Shown here: one piece after another, positions 1 to 8,458 of the stretch
Layout of the letters: each line of letters begins with the position of its first letter
How positions within the stretch are numbered: the first letter of the stretch is position 1
Source: Pelagibacteraceae bacterium AG-390-D18
GTDB lineage: Bacteria > Pseudomonadota > Alphaproteobacteria > Pelagibacterales > Pelagibacteraceae
DNA: 46,379 bases
Assembly: GCA_003279715.1 (NCBI GenBank)
Contig: QCGY01000010.1
Span: forward strand, 1-46,379
Direction: 5' to 3'
Program-made: the position numbers and the translations under genes
The notes under the pieces: generated by a model
What the model saw: only the letters and a program-made list of their open reading frames with translations
Told to the model about the DNA's origin: nothing
Databases searched by the model: none

Positions 1-493
1 AACTTAGTGCTTCCAAAAAAAATTTGATTGAATTACTTAATTTATTTTTTTTTAAATATATATTTCCAATATTATTTAGTGCATATTTTTTTTCTTTACC
101 ATTTAGCTTTACACAATTTTGATAATATTTTAATGCATCAGATAGCATATCGTTCATTTCAAAAGCAAAACCAAGTTTATAATTATAAGAAGGATCAGAC
201 TCATCATATCTAATTAATTTTTTTGCAACTGATAATAATTCATTAAATTTTTTTGTTTTTTGGTAGATAATGTAAAGATTTTTTAAAGGATCTATAAAGT
301 TTTTTTTAATTTTTATAGAATTGAGAAAACATTTTTCTGACAATTCAAAATTATTTTGTAGATAATGTATTGATCCTTTTAAATTAAATACAATATGACT
401 ATTAGCATTGTTTTCATATAGTTTGCAAAGTTTTAAGGCTTTATCAAATTTTTTTTGATTTATATTCTCAATTATTTTTTTAAGATTTGACAT
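1..493 (-). CDS. TPR-repeat protein (partial, C-terminus outside the window)
   Basis: The minus strand is open from an ATG at 493 to the window edge, giving 164 residues that start MSNLKKIIENINQKKFDKAL. It is built of about four degenerate tetratricopeptide repeats. The clearest, near residues 143-163, reads NNIGNIYLKKNKLSNSIKFF, with the usual small/aromatic spacing. TPR arrays are protein-interaction scaffolds. In marine bacteria similar N-terminal arrays are often joined to sulfotransferase or glycosyltransferase domains, but the part that would decide this is missing. There is no signal peptide. The start lies four bases after the stop of the PhyH-type gene on the same strand, so the two are probably co-transcribed. 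The TPR assignment is good; the function is unknown. Confidence 0.75.
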   Translation of the reverse strand, partial: MSNLKKIIENINQKKFDKALKLCKLYENNANSHIVFNLKGSIHYLQNNFELSEKCFLNSIKIKKNFIDPLKNLYIIYQKTKKFNELLSVAKKLIRYDESDPSYNYKLGFAFEMNDMLSDALKYYQNCVKLNGKEKKYALNNIGNIYLKKNKLSNSIKFFLEALS

Positions 494-497
494 TTAA

Positions 498-1325
498 TTA
501 AAAAAAACCTTTTTTTTCTGAGTCCTTGTAAAATATCTCTTGAAGATTCTTATTTTCTTTTTTTTTTATATTGAGATCATTCTTATCCATCAATGATTTT
601 GGTCTTTCAATTACTTCATGGAAATTATAATTATCTTTTCCTCTAGCTATTTGAACACTATTTTTTCCTAATACTTGTTTAACATTTGTTCCAATATAAC
701 TTTGTATTACAAATCCTATTCTTCTATCGTCACTTTTATTTAGATCTGATCCATGAACTACAGTTGGATGATGCAAAGACATTTGACCAGCTGTTAAAAT
801 TAATGGTGTTGTTTTTTCCTTAGGCACATCCTTTACTGTTTGTCCTCTAGTTAATAGATTTCCTTCATTAAATTTTTGATCATGTTGTTTAAGATTATTC
901 TTATGGGAGCCTGCCCACATTCTCATACAACCATTGTGCTCATTAGAGTCAGTTATTGCTACCCATGCAGTAACCCAATTAAGTGGTTCTAATCCAATAT
1001 ATTTTGCATCTTGGTGGTAACTAACAAACCCTTTTTCGTTTGGATTTTTTATAAAAAGAGTTGTTCCACAAACGAGTATATTTTCACCAATTAAACTTTC
1101 AACAGCATCTAATATTTTGGGGTTATGTGTAACTTCATCTAATAAAGGTGAAATTAAATGAGCATTATATCTGCCAGATTTTTCTAACTCACCTGGTATT
1201 TCCTTTTCAATCAATTCAATTTCATCTCTAAATTGTTTTGCCTTATCTTTTGTAAAAATATTAATTGGAGAAACAAATCCTTCATCTTCATATTGTTTAA
1301 GTTGATTTGACGAAAGATAAGTCAT
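498..1325 (-). CDS. Phytanoyl-CoA dioxygenase (PhyH) family Fe(II)/2-oxoglutarate oxygenase
   Basis: A 275-residue protein with the PhyH layout. The N-terminus (LSSNQLKQYEDEGFV) is typical. The metal-binding HxD lies in SYHQDAKY, the family stretch CMRMWAGSH follows, and the distal His (VVHGSDLN) is followed by an Arg pair (DDRRIGF) able to bind 2-oxoglutarate. Members are cytoplasmic non-haem iron oxygenases that hydroxylate or demethylate small molecules. The substrate cannot be read. An Ehu-like importer lies nearby and ectoine hydroxylase EctD is a PhyH relative, but the long EctD signature around the HxD is absent, so I do not call it EctD. It is followed by the TPR gene and is divergent from the MOSC gene, with only 19 bases between start codons. 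Confidence 0.85.
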   Translation of the reverse strand: MTYLSSNQLKQYEDEGFVSPINIFTKDKAKQFRDEIELIEKEIPGELEKSGRYNAHLISPLLDEVTHNPKILDAVESLIGENILVCGTTLFIKNPNEKGFVSYHQDAKYIGLEPLNWVTAWVAITDSNEHNGCMRMWAGSHKNNLKQHDQKFNEGNLLTRGQTVKDVPKEKTTPLILTAGQMSLHHPTVVHGSDLNKSDDRRIGFVIQSYIGTNVKQVLGKNSVQIARGKDNYNFHEVIERPKSLMDKNDLNIKKKENKNLQEIFYKDSEKKGFF

Positions 1326-1344
1326 ATTATTTTAAAAACCTTAT

Positions 1345-2130
1345 ATGAGCATAGAAATTACTTCAATAAATTATTGCCCAGTAAAATCTGTTTCATTTCA
1401 ATCAATTGAAAAGTGTAGCATTAAAAAAAATATAGGAATTATTGGAGATAGAATTTTTGCATTTGCTACAGGTTTAGATCAAGATCAGGCAAGGTTATTT
1501 GAAAAAAGTCCAGATGAAAGAAAAGGAAAATGGAATAAAATTTTAACACTTAAAAATTCACCAGCCTTGAATAAATATAATTTTGAATTCAAAGATGAAG
1601 AATTAACCTTTACTATTAAAGATAAAGAAATTTTATCTATTAATATAAATCAATTAAATGAAAGAAAAGCGCTTTCAAATAAAATTTCAGAATTAGAAAG
1701 CTCTTTAAAACAACCAATTGTTTTAATGAAAAATGATGCCTTTCCTTTTTTTGATACTTCTATTTCAAAAAAAGTAGACTTTGTTAATTCAGTCTCGCTT
1801 TTAAATACTCAAAGCATCAATGATTTTGAGAACAAAACTAATAAGAAGATTGAGACCTCAATATTTAGAGGAAATATTTGTATAGATGGAGTTGAGCCTT
1901 GGAAAGAGAGAGATTGGATTGGAAAAACTATTAAAATAAACAATATTTCGTTTAAAGTTGAAAAAAATATTCCAAGATGTGTCGCTATAAATTTAAAACC
2001 AAAAACGGACGATAATTCATTTAACTTACTTCAATTATTAAAAAAAAATTATAATCATTTTGATATGGGTATTTATTTAACCGCACTAGATGATGGTGAA
2101 ATAAATATTGGAAACACAATTGAGCTTTAA
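1345..2130 (+). CDS. MOSC domain protein (YcbX / mARC-like)
   Basis: A 261-residue protein with an N-terminal MOSC beta-barrel (SINYCPVKSVSFQSIEKCSI, then GIIGDRIFAF) and a C-terminal MOSC domain. The latter ends in FRGNICIDGVEPWKERDWIG and the Cys-containing motif KNIPRCVAINLKP. In MOSC proteins that Cys binds sulfur or coordinates molybdenum, and relatives (E. coli YcbX, eukaryotic mARC) reduce N-hydroxylated compounds. There is no fused ferredoxin domain at the C-terminus, unlike YcbX, so an external electron donor would be needed. The start is chosen because the barrel begins immediately. Family certain; substrate unknown. Confidence 0.85.
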   Translation: MSIEITSINYCPVKSVSFQSIEKCSIKKNIGIIGDRIFAFATGLDQDQARLFEKSPDERKGKWNKILTLKNSPALNKYNFEFKDEELTFTIKDKEILSININQLNERKALSNKISELESSLKQPIVLMKNDAFPFFDTSISKKVDFVNSVSLLNTQSINDFENKTNKKIETSIFRGNICIDGVEPWKERDWIGKTIKINNISFKVEKNIPRCVAINLKPKTDDNSFNLLQLLKKNYNHFDMGIYLTALDDGEINIGNTIEL

Positions 2131-2232
2131 TTAAAAATTCAATTATAAGTTGATCTTATCTTTTTAGATTATTTGCATCAAATCATGAATCTTGTTAACT
2201 TATTTCTAATTATTTAACAAAGAGGAGATATA

Positions 2233-3078
2233 ATGAAAAAATTAATTAAGTCACTTTCAGTTTTTCTTATTATTCTTTTTAGTGTTTCGACTGTTAATGC
2301 GGCAACGTTAACTGACAAACTTAAAGATGGACATAAGTTAAGACTTGGATTTGGTACTGCAGTTCCTTGGGCTTACGCTGGAGATAACGGTGAAGCATTA
2401 GGTTTTGTTAACATGATTGCTTTGACAGTTCTTGAAGAAATGGGAATTACTGAGCATGAAACTAAAGTATTTGAATGGTCGGGATTAATTCCAGGAATTA
2501 ATGCTAACAGATCAGATATGATTACTGGTGGTATGTACATTCTGAAAAGTAGATGTGCCAATATTAATTTCTCAGATCCAATAGGTGTATTTGGTGATGC
2601 AATGTTAGTACCAAAAGGAAATCCAAAAAACATTAACAACTATGCTGATGTAATTAGTACTGGTGCAAAACTTGTAACTGGTGCTGGTTTTAACACAGTT
2701 GAAGCTGCTAAAAAGTTTGGTGTACCTGATAGCCAAATGTTATTAGTAGAAGGCGAAGTTGGAATTTTAGCTGCTATGAAAGCAGGTAGAGCTGATGTTG
2801 CTGTTCAAACTTTCTTTGGTGCCAAAGAGCATGAAGAAAAAACAGGTGGTGCATTTGAGGTAACAGATCCTAAGTTAATGCCTATGGAAACAGTAAACGT
2901 AGTTGGAATTGGTTTTAGAAAAACTGATACCGAGTTTAGAGATAACTTTAATGCTGCATTAGCAAAAGTTTTAGCAAACCCGAGCAAAATGTTAGAAAGA
3001 GCTGGTAAGTATGGCTATGATAGAGCTCAATTACCTCCTCCTGAAATGACTACTGAGTGGGCTTGTTCTACTAAATAA
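2233..3078 (+). CDS. ehuB: ABC transporter substrate-binding protein, EhuB-like (ectoine or polar amino acid)
   Basis: A 281-residue periplasmic binding protein of the SBP_bac_3 fold. A Sec signal peptide ends near VNAA (residues 21-24). Segments that resemble rhizobial EhuB include the first ligand-binding strand (LRLGFGTAVPWAYAGDNGEA) and the stretch SGLIPGINANRSDMITGGMY followed by SRCANINFSDP. EhuB binds ectoine and hydroxyectoine; related proteins bind amino acids, so the ligand is inferred from similarity only. A strong Shine-Dalgarno (AGAGGAG, 2221-2227) lies six bases before the ATG, unusual here and consistent with high expression. A terminator-like hairpin separates it from the permease genes. 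Confidence 0.75.
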   Translation: MKKLIKSLSVFLIILFSVSTVNAATLTDKLKDGHKLRLGFGTAVPWAYAGDNGEALGFVNMIALTVLEEMGITEHETKVFEWSGLIPGINANRSDMITGGMYILKSRCANINFSDPIGVFGDAMLVPKGNPKNINNYADVISTGAKLVTGAGFNTVEAAKKFGVPDSQMLLVEGEVGILAAMKAGRADVAVQTFFGAKEHEEKTGGAFEVTDPKLMPMETVNVVGIGFRKTDTEFRDNFNAALAKVLANPSKMLERAGKYGYDRAQLPPPEMTTEWACSTK

Positions 3079-3100
3079 AAACATTAAATTAAAATTTAAT

Positions 3101-3134
3101 CAGGCGACAAAAATTCGTCGCCTGATTTTTTTTT
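3101..3134 (+). terminator. Rho-independent terminator or attenuator inside the ehu operon
   Basis: Stem CAGGCGAC / GTCGCCTG, loop AAAAATTC, followed by a run of nine T. It sits between the binding-protein gene and the first permease gene. Partial readthrough would give much more binding protein than permease, a known arrangement in ABC import operons. Confidence 0.8.
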
Positions 3135-3152
3135 AATAGCCGAGGTTGTATA

Positions 3153-3824
3153 GTGAGTTATTTTGCATTTTTGACAGAACATGGTCCAACCATGTTACTT
3201 GGAACAGTTACGACAATTAAAGTATTAATCTGTGCAACTATTCTTTATGTAATTATCTCATTAATCTTTGGATTAATGCGTTTATCAAAAAATCCAATAA
3301 TTCAAGGAACAGCTACAGTTTATATTGAATTTTTTAGAGGAACATCTTTATTAGTACAATTATTTTGGTTCTATTACGTATTACCTTTTTTTGGTTTAAC
3401 ACTAGAAGCTTTTACTGCTGGTGTTGTTGCAATAGGAATGAATTTTGGTGCTTATGGAGCTGAAATAGTTAGAGGTGGTGTGCTTGCAGTTCCAAAGGGA
3501 CAATGGGAAGGTGCCTTTGCTCTAAATTTTACTCCTGCTAAAAGAATGAGAAAAATTATTATACCACAAATATTTCCAATTATATTACCACCTGCTGCAA
3601 ACTTAACGGTAGAACTTTTAAAAGCTACAGCATTAGTTGCCCTAGTAACAGTAGTTGATTTAACATTTGAAGCAAAACAAATAAATTCTATTACATGGCT
3701 TTCTGCACAATGTTTTGGAACTGCACTTTTGATTTATTATATAATTTCAAGATTTTTTCTTGTCCCGTTTTTACGATGGTTAGAAGTTTTAGCTGCAAGA
3801 AAAGTTGGAAAGGAAATTAAATAA
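3153..3824 (+). CDS. ehuC: ABC transporter inner-membrane permease, EhuC-like
   Basis: A 223-residue permease of the HisM/GlnP type with about five membrane segments. Family marks are an N-terminal TIKV segment, the EFFRGTSLLVQLFWFYYVLP segment and the ATPase-coupling EAA loop (GAYGAEIVRGGVLAVPKGQW...ALNF). The start is GTG, only weakly supported by the GCCGAGG before it, and it follows the terminator hairpin by 18 bases. It would pair with the next permease to form the pore for EhuB-like cargo. Confidence 0.85.
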   Translation: MSYFAFLTEHGPTMLLGTVTTIKVLICATILYVIISLIFGLMRLSKNPIIQGTATVYIEFFRGTSLLVQLFWFYYVLPFFGLTLEAFTAGVVAIGMNFGAYGAEIVRGGVLAVPKGQWEGAFALNFTPAKRMRKIIIPQIFPIILPPAANLTVELLKATALVALVTVVDLTFEAKQINSITWLSAQCFGTALLIYYIISRFFLVPFLRWLEVLAARKVGKEIK

Positions 3825-3825
3825 T

Positions 3826-4512
3826 ATGAATGCTGAATGGAGATGGGATTTTGCAATTGAGATATTGCCTCAAATGTTATTAGCAACTTTAAATACAATT
3901 TTAGCTGCAGGAATTGGTTATGCAATTGCTGCAATTGTTGGTTTATTATTTTTATTAGGTCAAAGAACCCCAATTAAAATAGTTAATATAATTAATAGGG
4001 AAATTGTTGAATTTATTAGATCAACACCTTTGCTAATCCAACTATTTTTTGTTTATTTTGTACTGCCTCAATTTGGTATCACTCTATCTGCTTGGGTTTG
4101 TGGGATGATAACTATTGGTCTTCATTTTGGGACTTATTTATCGGAAGTGTATAGAGGAGCTTTAGAAGGGGTTCCAAAAACTCAGTGGGAAGCATGTAGA
4201 GCTTTAAATTTTTCTACATTTTATACTTATAGAAAAATAGTTTTACCCCAAGCATTTCCAATTGCTATCCCAGGAATGGGAAATTATTTGGTTGGGATTT
4301 TTAAAGATACCCCATTATTATCAACAATTGGTGTTGCAGAATTATTTCATGCAGCAACAGCAGTTGGAGGTTATCATTACCGATATTTAGAACCATACAC
4401 TATAGTAGGATTAATATTTTTAATGTTATCAATTCCTGCAGCAATATGGATTAGAAAAATTGAAAAAAATGTTAATCTAGCTCAAGGAAAAATAAAAAAA
4501 GAACAACTTTAA
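3826..4512 (+). CDS. ehuD: ABC transporter inner-membrane permease, EhuD-like
   Basis: A 228-residue second permease of the polar amino-acid family, starting [20 protein letters not shown]. It has the [20 protein letters not shown] segment and the coupling loop [20 protein letters not shown] followed by RALNFS. A longer reading from a TTG at 3805 exists, but the ATG used here directly follows the ehuC stop, so I take it. It forms a heterodimer with the upstream permease and ends one base before the ATPase gene. Confidence 0.85.
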   Translation: MNAEWRWDFAIEILPQMLLATLNTILAAGIGYAIAAIVGLLFLLGQRTPIKIVNIINREIVEFIRSTPLLIQLFFVYFVLPQFGITLSAWVCGMITIGLHFGTYLSEVYRGALEGVPKTQWEACRALNFSTFYTYRKIVLPQAFPIAIPGMGNYLVGIFKDTPLLSTIGVAELFHAATAVGGYHYRYLEPYTIVGLIFLMLSIPAAIWIRKIEKNVNLAQGKIKKEQL

Positions 4513-4513
4513 T

Positions 4514-5302
4514 ATGGAAAAAAATTCCTCAGATATAATTGTTAATTTTTCAGATGTAACCAAACAATATGGAGATCTAGTTGTTTTGGATAAATTAAAT
4601 TTAGAAATTAAAAAAAATGAAATGGTTTCAATAATAGGACCATCTGGTTCAGGAAAAACTACCGTTCTTAGAGTTTTGATGACATTAGAAAAAATAAATC
4701 AGGGTGTAATACATCTTGATAATGAACCTTTGACACACATGGATGTTAATGGACAGATGGTTGAAGCAAGTGAAAAGTATTTAAGGGAAAGAAGATCTAA
4801 AATTGGAATGGTTTTTCAACAATTTAATCTTTTTCCTCATATGACTGCTTTACAAAATTGTATTGAAGCACCAATTGAAGTTTTGGGTATGAATAAAGAT
4901 GAGGCCGAACAAAGAGCACTTGATTTATTAGAATTGGTTGGCTTATCCGATAAAAAAGATGAGCATCCAAGTAGACTTTCTGGTGGTCAGCAGCAACGTG
5001 TTGCAATTGCAAGAGCACTTGCAATGAGACCAAAGGTTATGTTGTTAGATGAGATTACATCTGCGTTAGATCCTGAAGTTGTTGGTGAAGTGTTAAATGT
5101 AATTAGATCTTTGAATAAAGAACATAATCTAACTATGATAATGGTAACTCATCAAATGGGATTTGCTAGAGAGATATCCGATAGAGTTTGTTTTTTTAAT
5201 GAAGGTAAAATTTTTGAGCAAGGTCCACCAGAAAAATTATTTGGGGATCCTCAGAATGATCGAACTAAGCAATTTTTACATGCAGTGCTTGATGCAAATT
5301 AA
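4514..5302 (+). CDS. ehuA: ABC transporter ATPase, EhuA / GlnQ-like
   Basis: A 262-residue ATPase of the polar amino-acid importer class. Walker A is GPSGSGKT, the Q-loop is [13 protein letters not shown], the signature is [15 protein letters not shown], Walker B with the catalytic Glu is [13 protein letters not shown], and the switch His lies in VTHQMGF. It energises the two preceding permeases on the cytoplasmic side. It begins one base after ehuD, and the four genes form a complete importer. EhuA orthologues have the same length and motifs, but so do glutamine and arginine transporters, so the substrate rests on the binding protein. Confidence 0.88.
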   Translation: MEKNSSDIIVNFSDVTKQYGDLVVLDKLNLEIKKNEMVSIIGPSGSGKTTVLRVLMTLEKINQGVIHLDNEPLTHMDVNGQMVEASEKYLRERRSKIGMVFQQFNLFPHMTALQNCIEAPIEVLGMNKDEAEQRALDLLELVGLSDKKDEHPSRLSGGQQQRVAIARALAMRPKVMLLDEITSALDPEVVGEVLNVIRSLNKEHNLTMIMVTHQMGFAREISDRVCFFNEGKIFEQGPPEKLFGDPQNDRTKQFLHAVLDAN

Positions 5303-5319
5303 AAAATCAAATTAGATTA

Positions 5320-5418
5320 TTAATTACCAAGTAATTTGTAAAAAGAAGTTAAAATACCATTTCCTGATAATTCGATAGCTAGGACAATAACAATTATTAG
5401 TATTAATTTTTTATTCAT
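5320..5418 (-). CDS. Candidate small membrane peptide, 32 residues (second of a pair after dksA)
   Basis: Minus-strand ORF reading MNKKLILIIVIVLAIELSGN then 12 more residues (GILTSFYKLLGN). It is a single hydrophobic helix after a short basic start, typical of a one-pass inner-membrane peptide. Its ATG overlaps the TGA of the 38-residue ORF upstream (ATGA), the coupling seen between the real genes of this window. No homologue recognised. Coding status is inferred from overlap, position and hydrophobic character. Confidence 0.5.
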   Translation of the reverse strand: MNKKLILIIVIVLAIELSGNGILTSFYKLLGN

Positions 5419-5531
5419 CTAGTAAATACATATAATAACAGAACTATCCATATAATGGGATAATAAATATAAATATATTTTTTTGCAAAAAGAAAAGAAA
5501 TTGAGTTTGGTTTAGAATTTTTCTTTTTCAT
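5415..5531 (-). CDS. Candidate small membrane peptide, 38 residues (directly after dksA)
   Basis: Minus-strand ORF that starts MKKKNSKPNSISFLFAKKYI and continues YIYYPIIWIVLLLYVFTR. A basic N-terminal tail precedes one hydrophobic helix of about 18 residues. It starts eight bases after the dksA stop on the same strand and overlaps the start of the next mini-ORF by four bases, so the three read as one operon. Not recognised. The 237-base interval between ehuA and dksA is filled almost entirely by these two ORFs. Confidence 0.5.
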   Translation of the reverse strand: MKKKNSKPNSISFLFAKKYIYIYYPIIWIVLLLYVFTR

Positions 5532-5539
5532 CTTTTTAA

Positions 5540-6061
5540 TTAATCATCAGCATGAACTTTTTCATTTTTCTCATGCTTTTCTTGGGCTGCAATAGTGTAT
5601 TTTGCAACAGGTCTTGCAATTAATCTTTTTAATCCAATTGGCTCAGCTGTATCTAAGCAGTAACCATAAATATCCTCTCTAATTCTAGCTAGTGCTTTAT
5701 CAATTTCAGAAATTAATTTAATTTGTCTATTAATAGCTTTCATTTCAACATTTTTATCTGTGTATGAGCTTGCTTGATCCACCACATCTGCAGAAATACT
5801 ATTATCGTCCATACTTCCAAAATAAAGCGCTTCATTATTAGCTTTAACTAATTCTTTTTTCCACTCTGTTAATCTCATTCTAAAAAATACTTTATGTTTT
5901 TCACACATATATTTTTCAGTATCTTTTGGAATGTAAGTTTTTGAAATTTTTATAGGAGCTTTAGAAACAGTTTTAGTTATACTTGCAGTTTTTGGCTTTG
6001 CTTTTACAACTTTTGTTTTTGGCTTTGAAACTTTTTTTTTAACTTTAGTAGTCTTTGGCAT
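5540..6061 (-). CDS. dksA: DksA/TraR family RNA polymerase-binding regulator, one-cysteine type
   Basis: A 173-residue DksA-type secondary-channel factor that works with ppGpp at RNA polymerase. The coiled coil runs from about residue 50, and its tip keeps the acidic DxxDxA pattern as DVVDQAS. The zinc-finger region (IYGYCLDTAEPIGLKRLIAR) keeps only one of the four Cys of E. coli DksA, as is usual in alphaproteobacteria, so zinc binding is unlikely. The first 45 residues are an added Lys/Pro/Thr-rich tail (PKTTKVKKKVSKPKTK...) with the look of a nucleic-acid-binding extension. Two small membrane-peptide ORFs follow closely on the same strand. Confidence 0.88.
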   Translation of the reverse strand: MPKTTKVKKKVSKPKTKVVKAKPKTASITKTVSKAPIKISKTYIPKDTEKYMCEKHKVFFRMRLTEWKKELVKANNEALYFGSMDDNSISADVVDQASSYTDKNVEMKAINRQIKLISEIDKALARIREDIYGYCLDTAEPIGLKRLIARPVAKYTIAAQEKHEKNEKVHADD

Positions 6062-6139
6062 AGTTTAAATTTGAATTTTCGGAGTATATTCAGCAAATTA
6101 GGGGTGTCAAGCAAGCCTAATTGTTATAAATATTTATTA

Positions 6140-7462
6140 ATGACTAATAATACGAGAAATATAAATAATATTTATTATATTTTTATTATATCTCATCTTA
6201 TATTCTGGACTTTAGTTCCATACTTAACAAATCATAATTTACCTTTAGATACCATTGAGGCTTTAGCTTGGGGAAGTAATTTAGATTGGGGATTTAATAA
6301 GCATCCTCCAATGAGTGCTTTTTTCCCAGAAGTTTTCTTTCAAATTTTTGGATCTCAAGATTGGGCGTACTATTTGCTAAGCCAAATTTTTGTGATTATT
6401 TCTTTTTATTATGTATTTAAATTTTCTAAAGAAATTTTTAATAGTGACTTATTAGGTTTAATTTCTTTATTATTAATTGAAGCAATTTATTTTTATAATT
6501 TCACTACACCAGAATTTAATGTAAATGTATGTCAGTTACCTTTTTGGTCATTAACAGTATATTTTTCTTGGAAAATTTATGCCAGTAGAGAGATAAAATT
6601 TACTGATTGTTTTTTTGTTGGATTGTTTGCGGCTTTTGGCTTTTTATCAAAATATTTATTTATCTATCTTTTAGCTTCAATTGATCTTCTATTTATTTAC
6701 TTAATTTTTATTAAAAAAAAGAGAAAATTTGATTTTAAGTACCTGATAACTCTTGAAGTATTTTTAATTGTATTGGTACCTCATCTAATTTGGTTAAATA
6801 ACAATGAATTTATTACTATAACTTATGGACTTGCTAGAACTGGCTTAGAGCAATCTAGTTTAATTGATCATATAAAATTTCCAATTATTTTTCTAGTTAA
6901 ACAAATTGCATTACTTATTCCATTCTTAATTTTGGTTTGGTTACTAGTTAAAAAAATAAAATATAAGTTTAATTTTAAAGATAAAAAATTACTTTTTTTA
7001 TTAGCAATTAATGTTCTACCGATCATATTGATGTTTCTAACATCTGTCGTTACTGGATCTAAGATTAGAACCATGTGGATGACACCGTTTTATTTATTTT
7101 TTGGGACTTTATTTGTCTATTTATTTCAAGCTCAAATAAATATCAAAAAGTTGAAACCATTTATGGTTGGTTTTATCTTTTTATTCTTTTTATCACCTAT
7201 ACTTTATGCGTACGTCTCAATATCAAAAGATGATAAAAGAACAGATTATCCAGGTAAAGAAATTGCTATTAAAACCCAATACGCTTGGGATCAACAATTC
7301 AATTCTAAAATAAACGTTGTTTATGGAAATGAGTGGAATGCAGGTAATTTATCATATCATCTTAAATCAAGACCAATATGGGAAGGTTTTGTTGAAAGAA
7401 AAAAACTTGATAAATTGAAAGATTATATGTGCCTTGATAATGTTTGTGTTGGTTCAAAATAG
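6140..7462 (+). CDS. ArnT-like membrane glycosyltransferase (GT39 / PMT_2 family)
   Basis: A 440-residue polytopic protein with about nine to ten hydrophobic helices. The first periplasmic loop carries acidic residues in DTIEALAWGSN (Asp37, Glu40) followed by NKHPPM, the pattern of GT39 enzymes that move a sugar from a polyprenyl-phosphate carrier onto lipid A, protein or polymer. A reading starting at a TTG at 6071 would add 23 residues that do not look like the family and lie in the probable dksA promoter, so the ATG at 6140 is preferred. The next gene, a DPM-type GT2 two bases on, would make the polyprenyl-phosphate sugar donor. Acceptor unknown. Confidence 0.82.
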   Translation: MTNNTRNINNIYYIFIISHLIFWTLVPYLTNHNLPLDTIEALAWGSNLDWGFNKHPPMSAFFPEVFFQIFGSQDWAYYLLSQIFVIISFYYVFKFSKEIFNSDLLGLISLLLIEAIYFYNFTTPEFNVNVCQLPFWSLTVYFSWKIYASREIKFTDCFFVGLFAAFGFLSKYLFIYLLASIDLLFIYLIFIKKKRKFDFKYLITLEVFLIVLVPHLIWLNNNEFITITYGLARTGLEQSSLIDHIKFPIIFLVKQIALLIPFLILVWLLVKKIKYKFNFKDKKLLFLLAINVLPIILMFLTSVVTGSKIRTMWMTPFYLFFGTLFVYLFQAQINIKKLKPFMVGFIFLFFLSPILYAYVSISKDDKRTDYPGKEIAIKTQYAWDQQFNSKINVVYGNEWNAGNLSYHLKSRPIWEGFVERKKLDKLKDYMCLDNVCVGSK

Positions 7463-7464
7463 TT

Positions 7465-8337
7465 ATGAAAAAATATATAATTTTAATTCCAATTTATAAC
7501 GATAGAGAAAGTTTAACTAAATTAATTGAAAACATTAATTCTGAAACAAAAAATCTTAACTCAGAAATATCGGTTATTGTTATTAATGATGCATCTTCTC
7601 AACAAATAATTGATCAATATCAAGATACAGAAAATATAAACTCTATTGAAATCATAAATATGAAAGAAAACAGGGGGCACGCAAGGTGTATAGCTTCAGG
7701 ACTTAAATATATTTTTGAAAAAAAAGAATTTGATTATGTAATACCCATGGATGGAGATGGAGAAGATAGACCAGAAGAAATTAAAGAATTTATTGAACTT
7801 GCAGAGCAATCAAATGATCAATCTATAATTGGAGAAAGAAGAAAAAGATCTGAAAGTTTATTCTTTAAGCTTTGTTATCAATTTCATAAATTTTTAACTT
7901 TATCATTTACTGGGCAATCTATTAAATTTGGAAATTTTACATGTTTATCAAAGTCAACTGTAGAAAAAATGCTTAATGAAAAAGCAACTTGGAATAGTTT
8001 TTCAGGTTCATTAAAAAAAACTGAAAAAAATTTATTATCCATTCCATCTATAAGAGGAAATAGATATTTTGGACCTTCAAAAATGAGTTTTTTTAATTTA
8101 TTAAAACACTCTCTTTCAATCATTAGTGTTTTTAGAAAAACAGTTTTAATTCGTTCAGCGTTATTTATAATTTTTTATATTCTTTTAATCAAAAACAATG
8201 CTTCTATCATCACTTCAATACCTTTAGTCTTATTACTGATCATGATTTATTCAATCTCTAGTTTAGCTTTAAGAGAAAATATAGATGAGTTGGATAAATC
8301 TTTAGAAAACATTATTGAAATTGAAAAAGTTAAATGA
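7465..8337 (+). CDS. GT2 glycosyltransferase, polyprenyl-phosphate sugar synthase type
   Basis: A 290-residue GT-A fold enzyme. The nucleotide-sugar-binding start is IILIPIYNDRESLTKLIENI, the metal-binding DxD lies in YVIPMDGDGEDRP, and one or two membrane helices at the C-terminus (about residues 225-265) anchor it. This is the architecture of dolichyl/undecaprenyl-phosphate hexose synthases, which feed ArnT-like transferases. It begins two bases after such a transferase. Sugar not readable. Confidence 0.82.
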   Translation: MKKYIILIPIYNDRESLTKLIENINSETKNLNSEISVIVINDASSQQIIDQYQDTENINSIEIINMKENRGHARCIASGLKYIFEKKEFDYVIPMDGDGEDRPEEIKEFIELAEQSNDQSIIGERRKRSESLFFKLCYQFHKFLTLSFTGQSIKFGNFTCLSKSTVEKMLNEKATWNSFSGSLKKTEKNLLSIPSIRGNRYFGPSKMSFFNLLKHSLSIISVFRKTVLIRSALFIIFYILLIKNNASIITSIPLVLLLIMIYSISSLALRENIDELDKSLENIIEIEKVK

Positions 8338-8398
8338 AAAAGATCTAATTTTAAAGTCTTTTGAATTAAAAAATAAATTGAATTTATTTAACCAAAAC

Positions 8399-8407
8399 TT
8401 ATCCACA
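8399..8407 (+). other. DnaA-box match
   Basis: Perfect TTATCCACA in the 121-base spacer before guaC, which otherwise holds only A+T-rich sequence and no ORF. It is single, without a cluster or an adjacent dnaA, so it is more likely chance or a minor site than an origin. Confidence 0.3.
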
Positions 8408-8458
8408 GGTGATTTATTAATTTGTAATTTAGTTTTATACTAATAGTTTATTAGTTAA

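Noticed and set aside
28..213. Plus-strand 61-codon ORF
   Set aside because: It lies opposite the TPR gene, whose repeats are clear on the minus strand; no ribosome site or family match.
498..1325. PhyH gene as ectoine hydroxylase EctD because of the nearby Ehu-like importer
   Set aside because: The EctD signature around the HxD motif is absent, and the gene is divergent from and not part of the importer operon.
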